A stretch of DNA of 64,000 nt. Source: Balanoglossus misakiensis (taxonomy: Eukaryota; Hemichordata). Location of the stretch: assembly GCA_040954595.2 (NCBI GenBank), contig CM082584.2, positions 2,108,001-2,172,000 on the forward strand. The letters run 5' to 3'. Shown here one piece after another: positions 1 through 10,732 of this stretch (the stretch's first letter is position 1; each line of letters opens with the position of its first letter). The notes beneath the pieces were generated by a model. That model made no database searches and had not been told where the DNA came from. It was given only the letters and a program-made list of their open reading frames with translations. The translations under genes and the position numbers were made by a program.

Positions 1-398
1 GACCTACTTTTGCATATCTTGACATCCACAGCAGATACAGCCTTGGCGTTTAGAGGTATGGGGCCATAATGAAAAGCCAAAGTTTTGGGTCACCTGTGAC
101 ACCTGCTTAACTCATTATTTATGTGTATACCTAATTCTGGGCTAACCAAAAGGGCTAGAGATCTGGTTTTTGTTGGACATGGACCACTATAGGTCACAAT
201 TTTCTGCCCAAATTGTGGGTGACCTCTGGGTGACCTTTGACCTACTTAACACTATATCAACACCAATAATAGATATAACCTTGATATTTTATGGGGTAAA
301 ACACAGCATTATGTTTCTACTCATTAATTATGTGCATATCTAATAATCAGATCAGATAATAGAGCTTGGGCCCGGACAATGCTGCTTGCAGCTTTAAT
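1..398 (+). repeat. Unit U1, 3' part only (subfamily A1)
   Basis: Only the last part of a unit is in the window: parts of two 3' sub-repeats with AGGTCA-type half-sites (TGACCTTTGACCT near 232), then the A1 terminal signature at 363-398. The next unit begins directly with CTTTCTTTC and no GGGCCC hairpin. Confidence 0.85.
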
Positions 399-537
399 AC
401 TTTCTTTCTTTCTTTATTCTTGTGTCAATTCTTTGACCCACGAGATCTCAGACACCGCTGCAGGTACACTTCTGAAACTTGCTACAGTGGTCAAGGTCAA
501 TGAGTAGTCGTGCATTGAACCCTTGAATTTTTAATTA

Positions 538-547
538 GTCACGTGAC
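538..547. promoter_or_regulatory. Palindromic E-box GTCACGTGAC, example
   Basis: A perfect 10-bp palindrome at the start of most units, always followed by CTGGCGGCCAT or a variant. CACGTG is the core bound by bHLH-zip factors of the USF/MITF/MYC type. Binding is inference. Confidence 0.6.
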
Positions 548-1411
548 CTGGCGGCCATCTTGGATTTTCTGAAAAAATGCAAATCTCAGATCTCAGAAAC
601 TACAAGTCAGATCGACTTCAAATTTGGCAAGCTGGTAGACTACCTTCTGCCCATCATTTTTGTAATTAGAAATTATGCTGACAAAGTTGCAGTTTTTTGC
701 TACAATTTTTTTTCTGAAATCTGGCTTAAATTTAAAAAATCTTCTTCTCCAGAACCAGTGAAAACCAAGACACGGGGTTTTGGGTATGTGGTCACCTAAC
801 TGATGTCTATCAAGTTTGCGAAGATCATTGTGATTGGTCGAAGATTATGGCGGCCATATTGGATTTTCGTAAAACCCTAGTAAAATTTCAAAAATCTTCT
901 TCTCAAGAACCGGCGATAACTGAGTCACAAGATTTGGTGTGTGTGGTCATTAAACAGATGTCTATCAAATTTGCGAAGAGGAATGTAATTGGTCGAAGAT
1001 TATGGCGGCCATATTGGATTTTGTGAAAAACAATTAAAAAGTAAAAATTCCCTTTCTAGCCTAAAAATTGATAGCACAGACATTCTTTTTATGGATATGA
1101 ATCATCATATGCCAAGAATAAGCTATAAATATTTTGGTAATTTTGGCAATGACCTTTGACCTACTTTTGACGCATCATTGTTCTGCATATCTAATTCCAG
1201 GCTACCCAATAGGGCTATAAGTTTGGTTTTTGATGTATGTGGATTTGTATGTGATCAAAAAATTTTGCTACTTTTCATGACCCCTTTGACCTCTGGTGAC
1301 CTCATTAAATATGCGCATACCTAATTAATGATCAACCAATAGACCTTAGAGGTTTTGTTTTTGTTATACATGGACCAGTATGGGGTCAAAATATTTTGCC
1401 CAAATGTTGGG

Positions 1412-1434
1412 TGACCTCGGGTGACCTTTGACCT
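1412..1434. promoter_or_regulatory. Nuclear-receptor half-site cluster (DR4 + DR1), example
   Basis: Three TGACCT half-sites: 1412, 1422 and 1429. Spacing is four (CGGG), then one (T). AGGTCA repeats spaced by one are the classical DR1 (HNF4, RXR-type) and by four the DR4 (thyroid/LXR type). The same cluster recurs in most 237-bp sub-repeats. Confidence 0.6.
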
Positions 1435-2064
1435 ACTTTTGCATATCTCGACATCCACACCAGATACAGCCTTGGCGTTTGGAGGTATGGGGCCATAATG
1501 AAAAGCCAAAGTTTTGGGTCACCTGTGACACCTGCTTTACTCATTATTTATGTGCATACCTAATTCCGGGCTAACCAAAAGGGCTAGATGTCTGGTTTTT
1601 GTTGGACATGGACCACTATGGGTCAAAATTTTCTGCCCAAATTTTGGATGAACTCAGATGACCTTTGACCTACTTTTGCATATATCGGCATCCAAAGCAG
1701 GTACAGTCTTGGCATTTGGAGGTATGGGGCCATAATGAAAAGCCAAAGTTTTGGGTCACCTGTGACACCTGCTTTATGCATTATTTATGTGCATACCTAA
1801 TTCCGGGCTAACCAAAAGGGCTAGAGGTCTGGTTTTTGTTGGACATGGACCACTATGGGTCAAAATTTTCTGCCCAAATTTTGGGTGACCTCAGATGACC
1901 TTTGACCTACTTAACACTATATCAACACCAAACATAGATATAACCTTGATATTTCATGGGATAAAACACAGCATTATGTTTCTACTCATTAATTATGTGC
2001 ATATCTAATAATCAGATCAGATAATAGAGCTTGGGCCCGGACAATGCTGCTTGCAGCTTTAATT

Positions 2065-2344
2065 ACGGGCCCAAGCCAAGCCAGGCTTGGGCCCGTATTG
2101 GTTTTGTTGGAGTTTTTAGGGCCCAAGCGCAAGCAAGCGCTTGGGCCCTATTGGTTTCGTTGGAATTTTTAGGGACCAAGCCAAGCCAGGCTTGGGCCCT
2201 ATTGGTTTCGTTGGTATTTTTCAGTCTTTCTTTCTTTAGGGCCCAAGCGCATACCAGCGCTTGGGCCCTATTGGTTTCGTTGGGGTTTTTAGGGCCCAAG
2301 CGCATACCAGCGCTTGGGCCCTATTGGTTTCGTTGGGGTTTTTC
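2065..2344 (+). repeat. Five-hairpin array at the 5' end of unit U3
   Basis: Five hairpins with stems of about 12 bp (GGGCCCAAGCGC / GCGCTTGGGCCC type) are separated by the spacer ATTGGTTTCGTTGG(G/A)NTTTTT. The first pairs as ACGGGCCC/GGGCCCGT, the others as AGGGCCC/GGGCCCT. The third has a mismatch (GGGACC). Loops differ (e.g. ATACCA, AAGCAA) while stems stay constant. A CTTTC tract interrupts the array before hairpin four. Confidence 0.85.
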
Positions 2345-3779
2345 TGTCTTTCCTTCTTTCTTCTTTCTTCTTCTTTCTTTATTCTTGTGTCAATTCTTTG
2401 TCGCTCTAGATCTCAGACACCACTGCAGGTACACTTCTCAAACTTGCTACAGTGGTCAAGGTCAATGAGTAGATGTGCATTGAACCCTTGAATTTTTAAT
2501 TAGTCACGTGACCTGGCGGCCATATTAGATTTTCTGAAAAAATGCAAATCTCAGATCTCAGAAACTACAAGTCAGATCGACTTCAAACTTGGTGTGCAGG
2601 TAGTCTACCTTCTACCCATCATTTTTGTAATTGGATATTTTGCTGTCAATGTTGCAGTTTTTTTGCTACAGTTGTTTTTCTGAAATCTGGTCAAAATTTC
2701 AAAAATCTTCTTCTCCAGAACCGGCGATAACCGAGTCACGCGGTTTGGGGTATGTGGTCACCAAACTGAGGTCTATCAAGTTTGCGAAGATCATTGTGAT
2801 TGGTCGAAGATTATGGCGGCCATATTGGATTTTCGAAAAACCCTAGTAAAATTTCAAAAATCTTCTTCTCAAGAACCGGCGATAACCGAGTCACAAGATT
2901 TGGTGTGTGTGGTCATTAAACAGATGTCTATCAAGTTTGCGAAGATCATTGTGATTGGTCGAAGATTTTGGCGGCCATATTGGATTTTGTGAACAACGAT
3001 TAAAAAGTAAAAATTCTGTTTCTAGCCTAAAAATTGATAGCACAGAAATTCTTTTTATGGATATGAATCATCATATGACAAGAATAAGCTATAAATATTT
3101 TGGTAATTTTGGCAATGACCTTTGACCTACTTTTGACGCATGATTTTTCTGCATATCTAATTCTAGGCTAACCAATAGGGCTATAAGTTTGGTTTTTGAT
3201 GTATGTGGATTTGTATGTGATCCAAAAATTTTGCTACTTTTCATGACCCCTTTGACCTCTCCTGACCTCATTAAATATGCACATACCTAATTACAGATGA
3301 ACCAATAGACCTAGAGGTTTGGTTTTTGTTGGACATGGACCAGTATTGGGTCAAAATATTTTGCCCAAATGTTGGGTGACCTCGGGTGACCTTTGACCTA
3401 CTTTTGCATATCTCGACATCCACAGCAGATACAGCCTTGGCGTTTGGAGGTATGGGGCCATAATGAAAAGCCAACGTTTTGGGTCACCTGTGACACCTGC
3501 TTAACTCATTAATTATGTGCATACCTAATTCTAGGCTAACCAAAAGGGCTAGAGGTCTGGTTTTTGTTGGACATGGACCACTATGGGTCAAAATTTTCTG
3601 CCCAAATTTTGGGTGACCTCAGATGACCTCTGACGTACTTAACACAATATCAGCACCAAACATAGATATAACCTTGATATGTCATGGGATAAAACACAGC
3701 ATTATGTTTCTACTCATTAATTATGTGCAGATCAGATAATAGAGCTTGGGCCCGGACAATGCTGCTTGCAGCTTTAATT
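2345..3779 (+). repeat. Body of unit U3 (subfamily A1)
   Basis: Standard body: CTTT-rich start, GTCACGTGAC, two CCAAT/GGCGGCCAT sub-repeats (GGCGGCCATATTGG near 2816 and 2971, about 155 bp apart), then 3' sub-repeats with DR1 near 3118 and 3389. A degenerate copy near 3627 reads TGACCTCTGACGT. The A1 terminus follows, with a small deletion just before it (ATTATGTGCAGATCAG). Confidence 0.85.
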
Positions 3780-5126
3780 CTTTCTTTCTTTCTTTCTTTC
3801 TTTCTTTATTCTTGTGTCATTTCTTTGTCGCTCTAGATCTCAGACACCGCTGCAGGTACACTTCTCAACCTTGCTACAGTGGTCAAGGTCAATGGGTAGT
3901 CGTGCATTGAACTCTTGAATTTTTAATTAGTCACGTGACATGGCGGCCATATTGGATTTTCTGAAAAAATGCAAATCTCAGATCTCAGAAACTACAAGTC
4001 AGATTTACTTCAGATTTGGTGTGCTGGTAGTGTACCTTCTGCCCATCATTTTTGTAATTGGATATTTTGCTGTCAATGTTGCAGTTTTTTTGCTACAATT
4101 TTTTTTCTGAAATCTGGTCAAAATTTCAAAAATCTTCTTCTCCAGAACTGGCGATAACCGAGTCACGCGGTTTGGGGTATGTGGTCACCAAAGTGAGGTC
4201 TATCAAGTTTGCGAAGATCATTGTGATTGGTCGAAGATTATGGCGGCAATATTGGATTTTCGAAAAACCCTAGTAAAATTTCAAAAATCTTCTTCTCAAG
4301 AACCGGCGATAACTGAGTCACAAGATTTGGTGTGTGTGGTCATTAAACAGATGTCTATCAAGTTTGCGAAGATGAATGTGATTGGTCAAAGATTATGGCG
4401 GCCATATTGGATTTTGTGAAAAACGATTAAAAAGTAAAAATTCCCTTTTCAGCCTAAAAATTGATAGCACATAAATTCTTTTTATGGATATGAATCTTCT
4501 TATAACAAGAATAAGCTATAAATATTTTGGTAATTTTGGCAATGACCTTTGACCTACTTTTGACGCATCAATTTTCTGCATATCTAATTCCAGGCTAACC
4601 AATAGGGCTATAAGTTTGGTTTTTGATGTATGTGGATTTGTATGTGATCAAAACATTTTGCTACTTTTCATAACCCCTTTGACCTCTGTTGACCTCATTA
4701 AATATGCACATACCTAATTAATGATGAACCAATAGACCTAGAGGTTTTGTTTTTGTTATACATGGACCAGTATGGGGTCAAAATATTTTGCCCAAATGTT
4801 GGGTGACCTCGGGTGACCTTTGACCTACTTTTGCATATCTCGACATCCACAGCAGATACAGCCTTGGCGTTTGGAGGTATGGGGCCATAATGAAAAGCCA
4901 AAGTTTTGGGTCACCTGTGACACCTGCTTAACTCATTATTTATGTGCATACCTAATTCCGGGCTAACCAAAAGGGGTAGAGATCTGGTTTTTGTTGGACA
5001 TGGAACACTATGGGTCAAAATTTTCTGCCCAAATTTTGGGTGACCTCTGGGTGACCTTTGACCTACTTAACACTATATCAACACCAAACATAGATATAAC
5101 CTTGATATTTCATGGGATAAAACACA

Positions 5127-5865
5127 TTATCACATGAACTGGCCCTGATCACCACCTGTGTGACGTAGACCAGGACAGATCAAAAATCCTGATCACCCCT
5201 GTGTTACGTCATCAACCGGAACTATTTCCACCGATTCGCCGTAGCTTTGTTGTCAAACAGAAACAGTACGTGTAGCGCGCGGCATTTACAATACAGAAAT
5301 GAAATAAAAAAATTACGGTTCCATGACAATAACGCTTTGTAAGCTCAAAACAGAAAGGTGGAATTTGGAAAGAAGACAGTCGACGCAACGATCATGGACG
5401 ATCGTGGCTGTCAAAGTTTTGGGTCAGGTGTACATAGCCTAGGCTAGGCGCAAGTCCGGTACGTTCCGAGTCGAATCAGCGTGGGGAATTGTTTCGAGCC
5501 AGTTCAGCGTGACGACTGAACCTCTCTATTGCACCGGTCAACGAAATGTATAAGACGTGGCAACAGGTTGCAGTAAAATTGTTAGAGAATCGATTACATT
5601 TGTGTAAGGCCGAACTTCGAGCGAACGGAACTCAACGGGACGACTTGTTGGGAGATTTTATGAATGATCAGCGATAGTTCACCATTTGCGTATATGCAAA
5701 TGATGAACTATCGCTGATCATTCATAAAATCTCCCAACATATATCTCCTGGGGGACATAATCCCGCTCAGTAAAATACGACACCGCTCCAAAATTGTTGC
5801 AAGGTACTGAATTGTTTTAGTCCTGCCTCTTCTAACGAAAAATAAGAAGACTGTTCATGTGATAA
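5127..5865. mobile_element. Short inverted-repeat element inside U4
   Basis: Perfect 13-bp inverted ends, TTATCACATGAAC at 5127 and its complement at 5853-5865, bound a stretch without similarity to the repeat family. It carries two partial direct repeats (CTGATCACC...GTGTNACGT) near the left end and a long hairpin at 5647-5738. No frame resembles a transposase, so it is a non-autonomous element if mobile. I see no clear target duplication because a second fold-back abuts its right side. Confidence 0.5.
5647..5738. repeat. 92-bp near-perfect hairpin
   Basis: GTTGGGAGATTTTATGAATG on the left pairs with CATTCATAAAATCTCCCAAC on the right. The arms are about 45 nt with one mismatch near the apex and almost no loop. 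It would extrude as a cruciform or fold in RNA. Confidence 0.9.
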
Positions 5866-5866
5866 A

Positions 5867-6026
5867 TATATAATCCCATGATATCTTTCTTTGTTTAACG
5901 TCATCGTATACTCGTGGTTTTCGCGGAAGCGTACAACTTCTCGCCTGCGGCTCGAAGTTGCACTGCTCCGCGAAAACCACTCGTATACGATGACGTCAAA
6001 CAAAGAAAGATATCATGGGATTATAT
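5867..6026. repeat. 160-bp fold-back with arms of about 56 bp
   Basis: Left arm begins ATATAATCCCATGATATC and right arm ends with its complement. Arms run inward through TTTGTTT, ACGTCATCGTATAC and GGTTTTCGCGG with only one or two mismatches, leaving a loop of about 45 nt. Probably a fold-back/MITE copy that landed next to the 5127-5865 element, or part of a larger element with it. Confidence 0.8.
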
Positions 6027-6124
6027 GTAAGCATTATGTTTCTTCTCATTAATTATGTGCATATCTAATAATCAGATCAGATAATAGAGCTTGGGCCCGG
6101 ACAATGCTGCTTGCAGCTTTAATT

Positions 6125-6759
6125 CTTTCTTTATTCTTATGTCAATTCTTTGTCGCTCTAGATCTCAGACACCACTGCAGGTACAGTTTTCAAACTTGCT
6201 ACAGTGGTCAAGGTCAATGAGTAGTCGTGCATTGAACCCATGAATTTTTAATTAGTCACGTGACCTGGCGGCCATATTGGATTTTCTGAAAAAATGCAAA
6301 TCTCAGATCTCAGAAACTACAAGTCAGATTGACTTCAAATTTGGCGTGCAGGTAGAATACCTTCTGTCAATCATTTTTGTAATTGGAAATTATGCTGACA
6401 AAGTTGCAGTTTTTTTGCTACAATTTTTTTTCTGAAATCTGGCTTAAATTTCAAAAATCTTCTTCTCCAGAACCGGTGATAACCGAGACACGGGGTTTAG
6501 GGTATGTGGTCACCTAACTGATGTCTATCAAGTTTGCGAAGATCATTGTGATTGGTCGAAGATTACGGCGGCCATATTGGATTTTCGAAAAACCCTAGTA
6601 AAATTTCAAAAATCTTCTTCTCAAGAACCGGCGATAACCGAGTCACAAGATTTGGTGTGTGTGGTCATTAAACAGATGTCTAACAAGTTTGCGAAGGGGA
6701 ATGTGATTGGTCGAAGATTATGGCGGCCATATTGGATTTTGTGAAAAACGATTAAAAAG
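6125..6759 (+). repeat. Unit U5, 5' half
   Basis: Plus-strand unit that stops at GATTAAAAAG in its middle, where a reverse-orientation block begins. Its continuation (TAAAAATTCCCTTTCTAGCC) is found at 20199, so the two halves are one unit split by an insertion of 13.4 kb. Confidence 0.85.
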
Positions 6760-8190
6760 AAATTAAAGCTGCAAGCAGCATTGTCCGGGCCCAAGCTCTA
6801 TTATCTGATCTTATTATTAGATATGCACATAATTAATGAGTAGAGACATAATGCTGTGTCTTATGCCATGAAATATCAAGGTTATATCTATGTTTTGTGG
6901 TGATATAGTGTTAAGTAGGTCAAAGGTCACCCAGAGGTCAACCACAATTTGGGCAGAAAATTTTGACCCATAGTGGTCCATGTCCAACAAAAACCATGAC
7001 CTCTAGCCCTTTTGGTTATCCCAGAATTACGTATGCACATAAATAATGAGTTAAGCACGTGTCACAGGTGACCCAAAACTTTGGCTTTTCATTATGGCCC
7101 CATACCTCCAAACGCCAAGGCTGTATCTGCCGTAGATGTCGAGATATGCAAAAGTAGGTCAAAGGTCACCCGAGGTCACCCAACATTTGGGCAAAATATT
7201 TTGACCCCATACTGGTCCATGTATAACAAAAACAAAACCTCTAGGTCTATTGGTTCATCATTAATTAGGTATGCGCATATTTAATGAGGTCACCAGAGGT
7301 CAAAGGGGTCATGAAAAGTAGCAAAAATTTTTGATCACATACAAATCCACATACATCAAAAACCAAACTTATAGCCCTATTGGTTAGCCTGGAATTAGAT
7401 ATGCAGAAAAATGATGCGTCAAAAGTTGGTCAAAGGTCATTGCCAAAATTACCAAAATATTTATAGCTTATTCTTGTCATATGATGTTTCATATCCGTAA
7501 AAAGAATTTCTGTGCTATCAATTTTTAGGCTAGAAAGGGAATTTTTACTTTTTAATCGTTTTTCACAAAATCCAATATGGCCGCCATAATCTTTGACCAA
7601 TCACATTCCTCTTCGCAAACTTGATAGACATCTGTTTAATGACCACACACATCAAATCTTGTGACTCAGTTATCGCCGGTTCTTGAGAAGAAGATTTTTG
7701 AAATTTTACTAGGTTTTTTTTTAAATCCAATATGGCCGCCACAATCTTCGACCAATCACAATGATCTTCGCAAACTTGATAGACCTCAGCTTGGTGACCA
7801 CATACCCCAAACCGCGTGACTCGGTTATCGCCGGTTCTGGAGAAGAAGATTTTTGAAATTTTGACCAGATTTCAGAAAAACAACTGTAGCAAAAAAACTG
7901 CAACATTGACAGCAAAATATCCAATTACAAAAATGATGGGCAGAAGGTAGACTACCGGCACACCAAATTTGAAGTCGATCTGACTTGTAGTTTCTGAGAT
8001 CTGAGATTTGCATTTTTTCAGAAAATCCAATATGGCCGCCATGTCACGTGACTAATTAAAAATTTAAGAGTTCAATGCACGACTACCCATTGACCTTGAC
8101 CATTGTAGCAAGTTTGAGAAGTGTACCTGCAGCGGTGTCTGAGATCTAGAGCGACAAAGAAATGACAGAAGAATAAAGAAAGAAAGACAG
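6760..8190 (-). repeat. Unit M1 (A1), reverse block
   Basis: Reads right to left; its 3' terminus (AATTAAAGCTGCAAGCAGC) is at 6762. DR1 and DR4 half-sites lie at the left, CCAAT/GGCGGCCAT sub-repeats at 7560-7760, and CTTTC-type tract at the right end. Confidence 0.85.
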
Positions 8191-9626
8191 AATTAAAGCT
8201 GCAAGCAGCATTGTCCAGGCCCAAGCTCTATTATCTGATCTGATTATTAGATATGCATATAATTAATGAGTAGAAACATAATGCTGTGTTTTATTCCATG
8301 AAATATCAAGGTTATATCTATGTTTGGTGTTGATATAGTGTTAAGTAGGTCAAAGGTCACCCAGAGGTCACCCATAATTTTGGCAGAAAATTTTGACCCA
8401 TAGTCGTCCATGTCCAACAAAAACCAGACCTCTAGCCCTTTTGGTTAGCCCGGAATTAGGTATGCACATAAATAATGAGTTAAGCAGGTGTCACAGGTGA
8501 CCCAAAACTTTGGCTTTTCATTATGGCCCCATACCTCCAAACACCAAGGCTGTATCTGCTGTGGATGTCGAGATATGCAAAAGTAGGTCAAAGGTCACCC
8601 GAGGTCACCCAACATTTGGGCAAAATATTTTGACCCCATACTGGTCCATGTATAACAAAAACAAAACCTCTAGGTCTATTGGTTCATCATTAATTAGGTA
8701 AGCGCATATTTAATGAGGTCACCAGAGGTCAAAGGGGTCATGAAAAGTAGCAAAATTTTTTGATCACATACAAATCCACATACATCAAAAAACAAACTTA
8801 TAGCCCTATTGGTTAGCCTGGAATTAGATATGCAGAAAAATGATTCGTCAAAAGTAGGTCAAAGGTCATTGCCAAAATTACCAAAATATTTATAGCTTAT
8901 TCTTGTCATATGATGATTCATATCCATAAAAAGAATTTCTGTGCTATCAATTTTTAGGCTAGAAAGGGAATTTTTACTTTTTAATCATTTTTCACAAAAT
9001 CCAATATGGCCGCCATAATGTTCGACCAATCACATTCCTCTTCGCAAACTTGATAGACATCTGTTGAATGACCACACACACAAAATCTTGTGACTCGGTT
9101 ATCGCCGGTTCTTGAGAAGAAGATTTTTGAAATTTTACTATGGTTTTTCGAAAATCCAATATGGCCGCCATAATCTTCGACCAATCACAATGATCTTCGC
9201 AAACTTGATAGACATCAGTTAGGTGACCACATACCCCAAACCCCGTGTCTCGGTTATCACCGGTTCTGGAGAAGAAGATTTTTGAAATTTAAGCCAGATT
9301 TCAGTAAAAAAATTGTAGCAAAAAAACTGCAACATTGACAGCATAATTTCCAATTACAAAAATGTTTGACAGAAGGTAGTCTACCTGCACGCCAAATTTG
9401 AAGTCGATCTGACTTGTAGTTTCTGAGATCTGAGATTTGCATTTTTTCAGAAAATCCAAGATGGCCACCAGGTCATGTGACTAATTAAAAATTCATGGGT
9501 TCAATGCACGACTCCTCATTGACCTTGACCACTGTAGCAAGTTTGAGAACTGTACCTGCAGTGGTGTCTGAGATCTAGAGCGACAAAGAATTGACAGAAG
9601 AATAAAGAAAGAAGAAAGAAAGACAG
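8191..9626 (-). repeat. Unit M2 (A1)
   Basis: Complete-looking unit in reverse orientation with terminus at 8191-8228. It carries the AAGATGGCC variant near 9458 and its E-box has become GTCATGTGAC (about 9473). Confidence 0.85.
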
Positions 9627-10732
9627 ATTAAAGCTGCAAGCAGCATTGTCCGGGCCCAAGCTCTATTATCTGATCTGATGCTGATATAGTGTTAAGTAGG
9701 TCAAAGGTCACCCGAGGTCACCCAACATTTGGGCAAAATATTTTGACCCCATACTGGTCCATGTATAACAAAAACAAAACCTCTAGGTCTATTGGTTCAT
9801 CTGTAATTAGGTATGTGCATATTTAATGAGGTCAGCAGAGGTCAAAGGGGTCATGAAAAGTAGCAAAATTTTTTGATCACATACAAATCCACATACATCA
9901 AAAACCAAAATGATAGCCTTAAAGGTTAGCCTGGAATTAGATATGCAGAAAAATGATGCGTCAAAAGTAGGTCAAAGGTCATTGCCAAAATTACCAAAAT
10001 TTTTATAGCTTATTCTTGTTATATGATGATTCATATCCATAAAAAGAATTTCTGTGCTATCAATTTTTAGGCTAGAAAGGGACTTTTTACTTTTTAATCG
10101 TTTTTCACAAAATCCAATATGGCCGCCATAATCTTCGACCAATCACATTCCTCTTCGCAAACTTGATAGACATCTGTTTATTGACCACACACACTAAATC
10201 TTGTGACTCAGTTATCGCCGGTTCTTGAGTAGAAGATTTTTGAAATTTTACTAGGGTTTTTCGAAAATCCAATATGGCCGCCATAATCTTCGACCAATCA
10301 CAATGATCTTCGCAAACTTGATAGACCTCAGTTTGGTGACCACATTTCCCAAACCGCGTGACTCGGTTATCGTCGGTTCTGGAGAAGAAGATTTTTGAAA
10401 TTTTGACCAGATTTCAGAAAAACAACTGTAGCAAAAAAACTGCAACATTGACAGCAAAATATCCAATTACAAAAATGATGGGCAGAAGGTACACTACCCG
10501 CACACCAAATCTGAAGTAAATCTGACTTGTAGTTTCTGAGATCTGAGATTTGCATTTTTTCAGAAAATCCAATATGGCCGCCATGTCACGTGACTAATTA
10601 AAAATTCAAGAGTTCAATGCACGACTACCCATTGACCTTGACCACTGTAGCAAGTTTTAGAAGTGTACCTGCAGCGGTGTCTGAGATCTAGAGCGACAAA
10701 GAAATGACACAAGAAAAAAGAAAGAAAGACAG
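9627..10732 (-). repeat. Unit M3 (short A1 derivative, 1.1 kb)
   Basis: The terminus is joined to the first DR1 block through CTGATATAG/GATCTGATG, skipping one or more 237-bp sub-repeats. The same junction occurs at four other units (15886, 29562, 32407, 59466), so this is an amplified deletion derivative. Confidence 0.85.

Larger units (their letters stand above)
399..2064 (+). repeat. Unit U2 (subfamily A1)
   Basis: Starts with a (CTTT)n tract, then a core with GTCACGTGAC near 538 and CGGCCATCTTGG. Two 150-bp sub-repeats follow, with GATTGGTCGAAGATTATGGC motifs. Next come 3' sub-repeats whose DR1 sites start at 1150, 1422, 1659 and 1896; the last three are exactly 237 bp apart. The unit ends in the A1 terminus. 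Confidence 0.85.
3780..6124 (+). repeat. Unit U4 (A1), interrupted at 5127-6028
   Basis: Unit begins with (CTTT)n and has the usual E-box, CCAAT and DR1 blocks. It is broken within GGGATAAAACACA|GCATTATG, which is continuous in sister units. About 0.9 kb of unrelated fold-back DNA separates the two halves, and the unit then finishes with the A1 terminus. Confidence 0.85.

Noticed and set aside
366-403. Canonical Helitron 3' end
   Set aside because: The terminus is TTTAATT after the stem-loop, not CTRR, and insertion is at T-rich sites, not A|T. A Helentron-type end fits better.
2063-2305. Open frames through the hairpin arrays (MGPIGFVGVFRAQA-type repeats)
   Set aside because: They arise on both strands from the 54-57-bp periodicity, a multiple of three in places; no independent coding evidence.
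2542-2730. A conserved frame of about 62 codons (MQISDLRNYKSD-type) in many units
   Set aside because: Overlaps other open frames in the same E-box/CCAAT block and varies like non-coding repeat sequence. A dN/dS test on all copies would settle it; a value near 1 is expected.
4698-4901. A conserved open frame of about 67 codons (MAFHYGPIPPN-type), seen in well over ten units, as a small protein gene
   Set aside because: It is the reverse strand of the DR1-bearing sub-repeat. It recurs only because the repeat recurs, changes include non-conservative and stop-creating ones, and it has no start context or domain.
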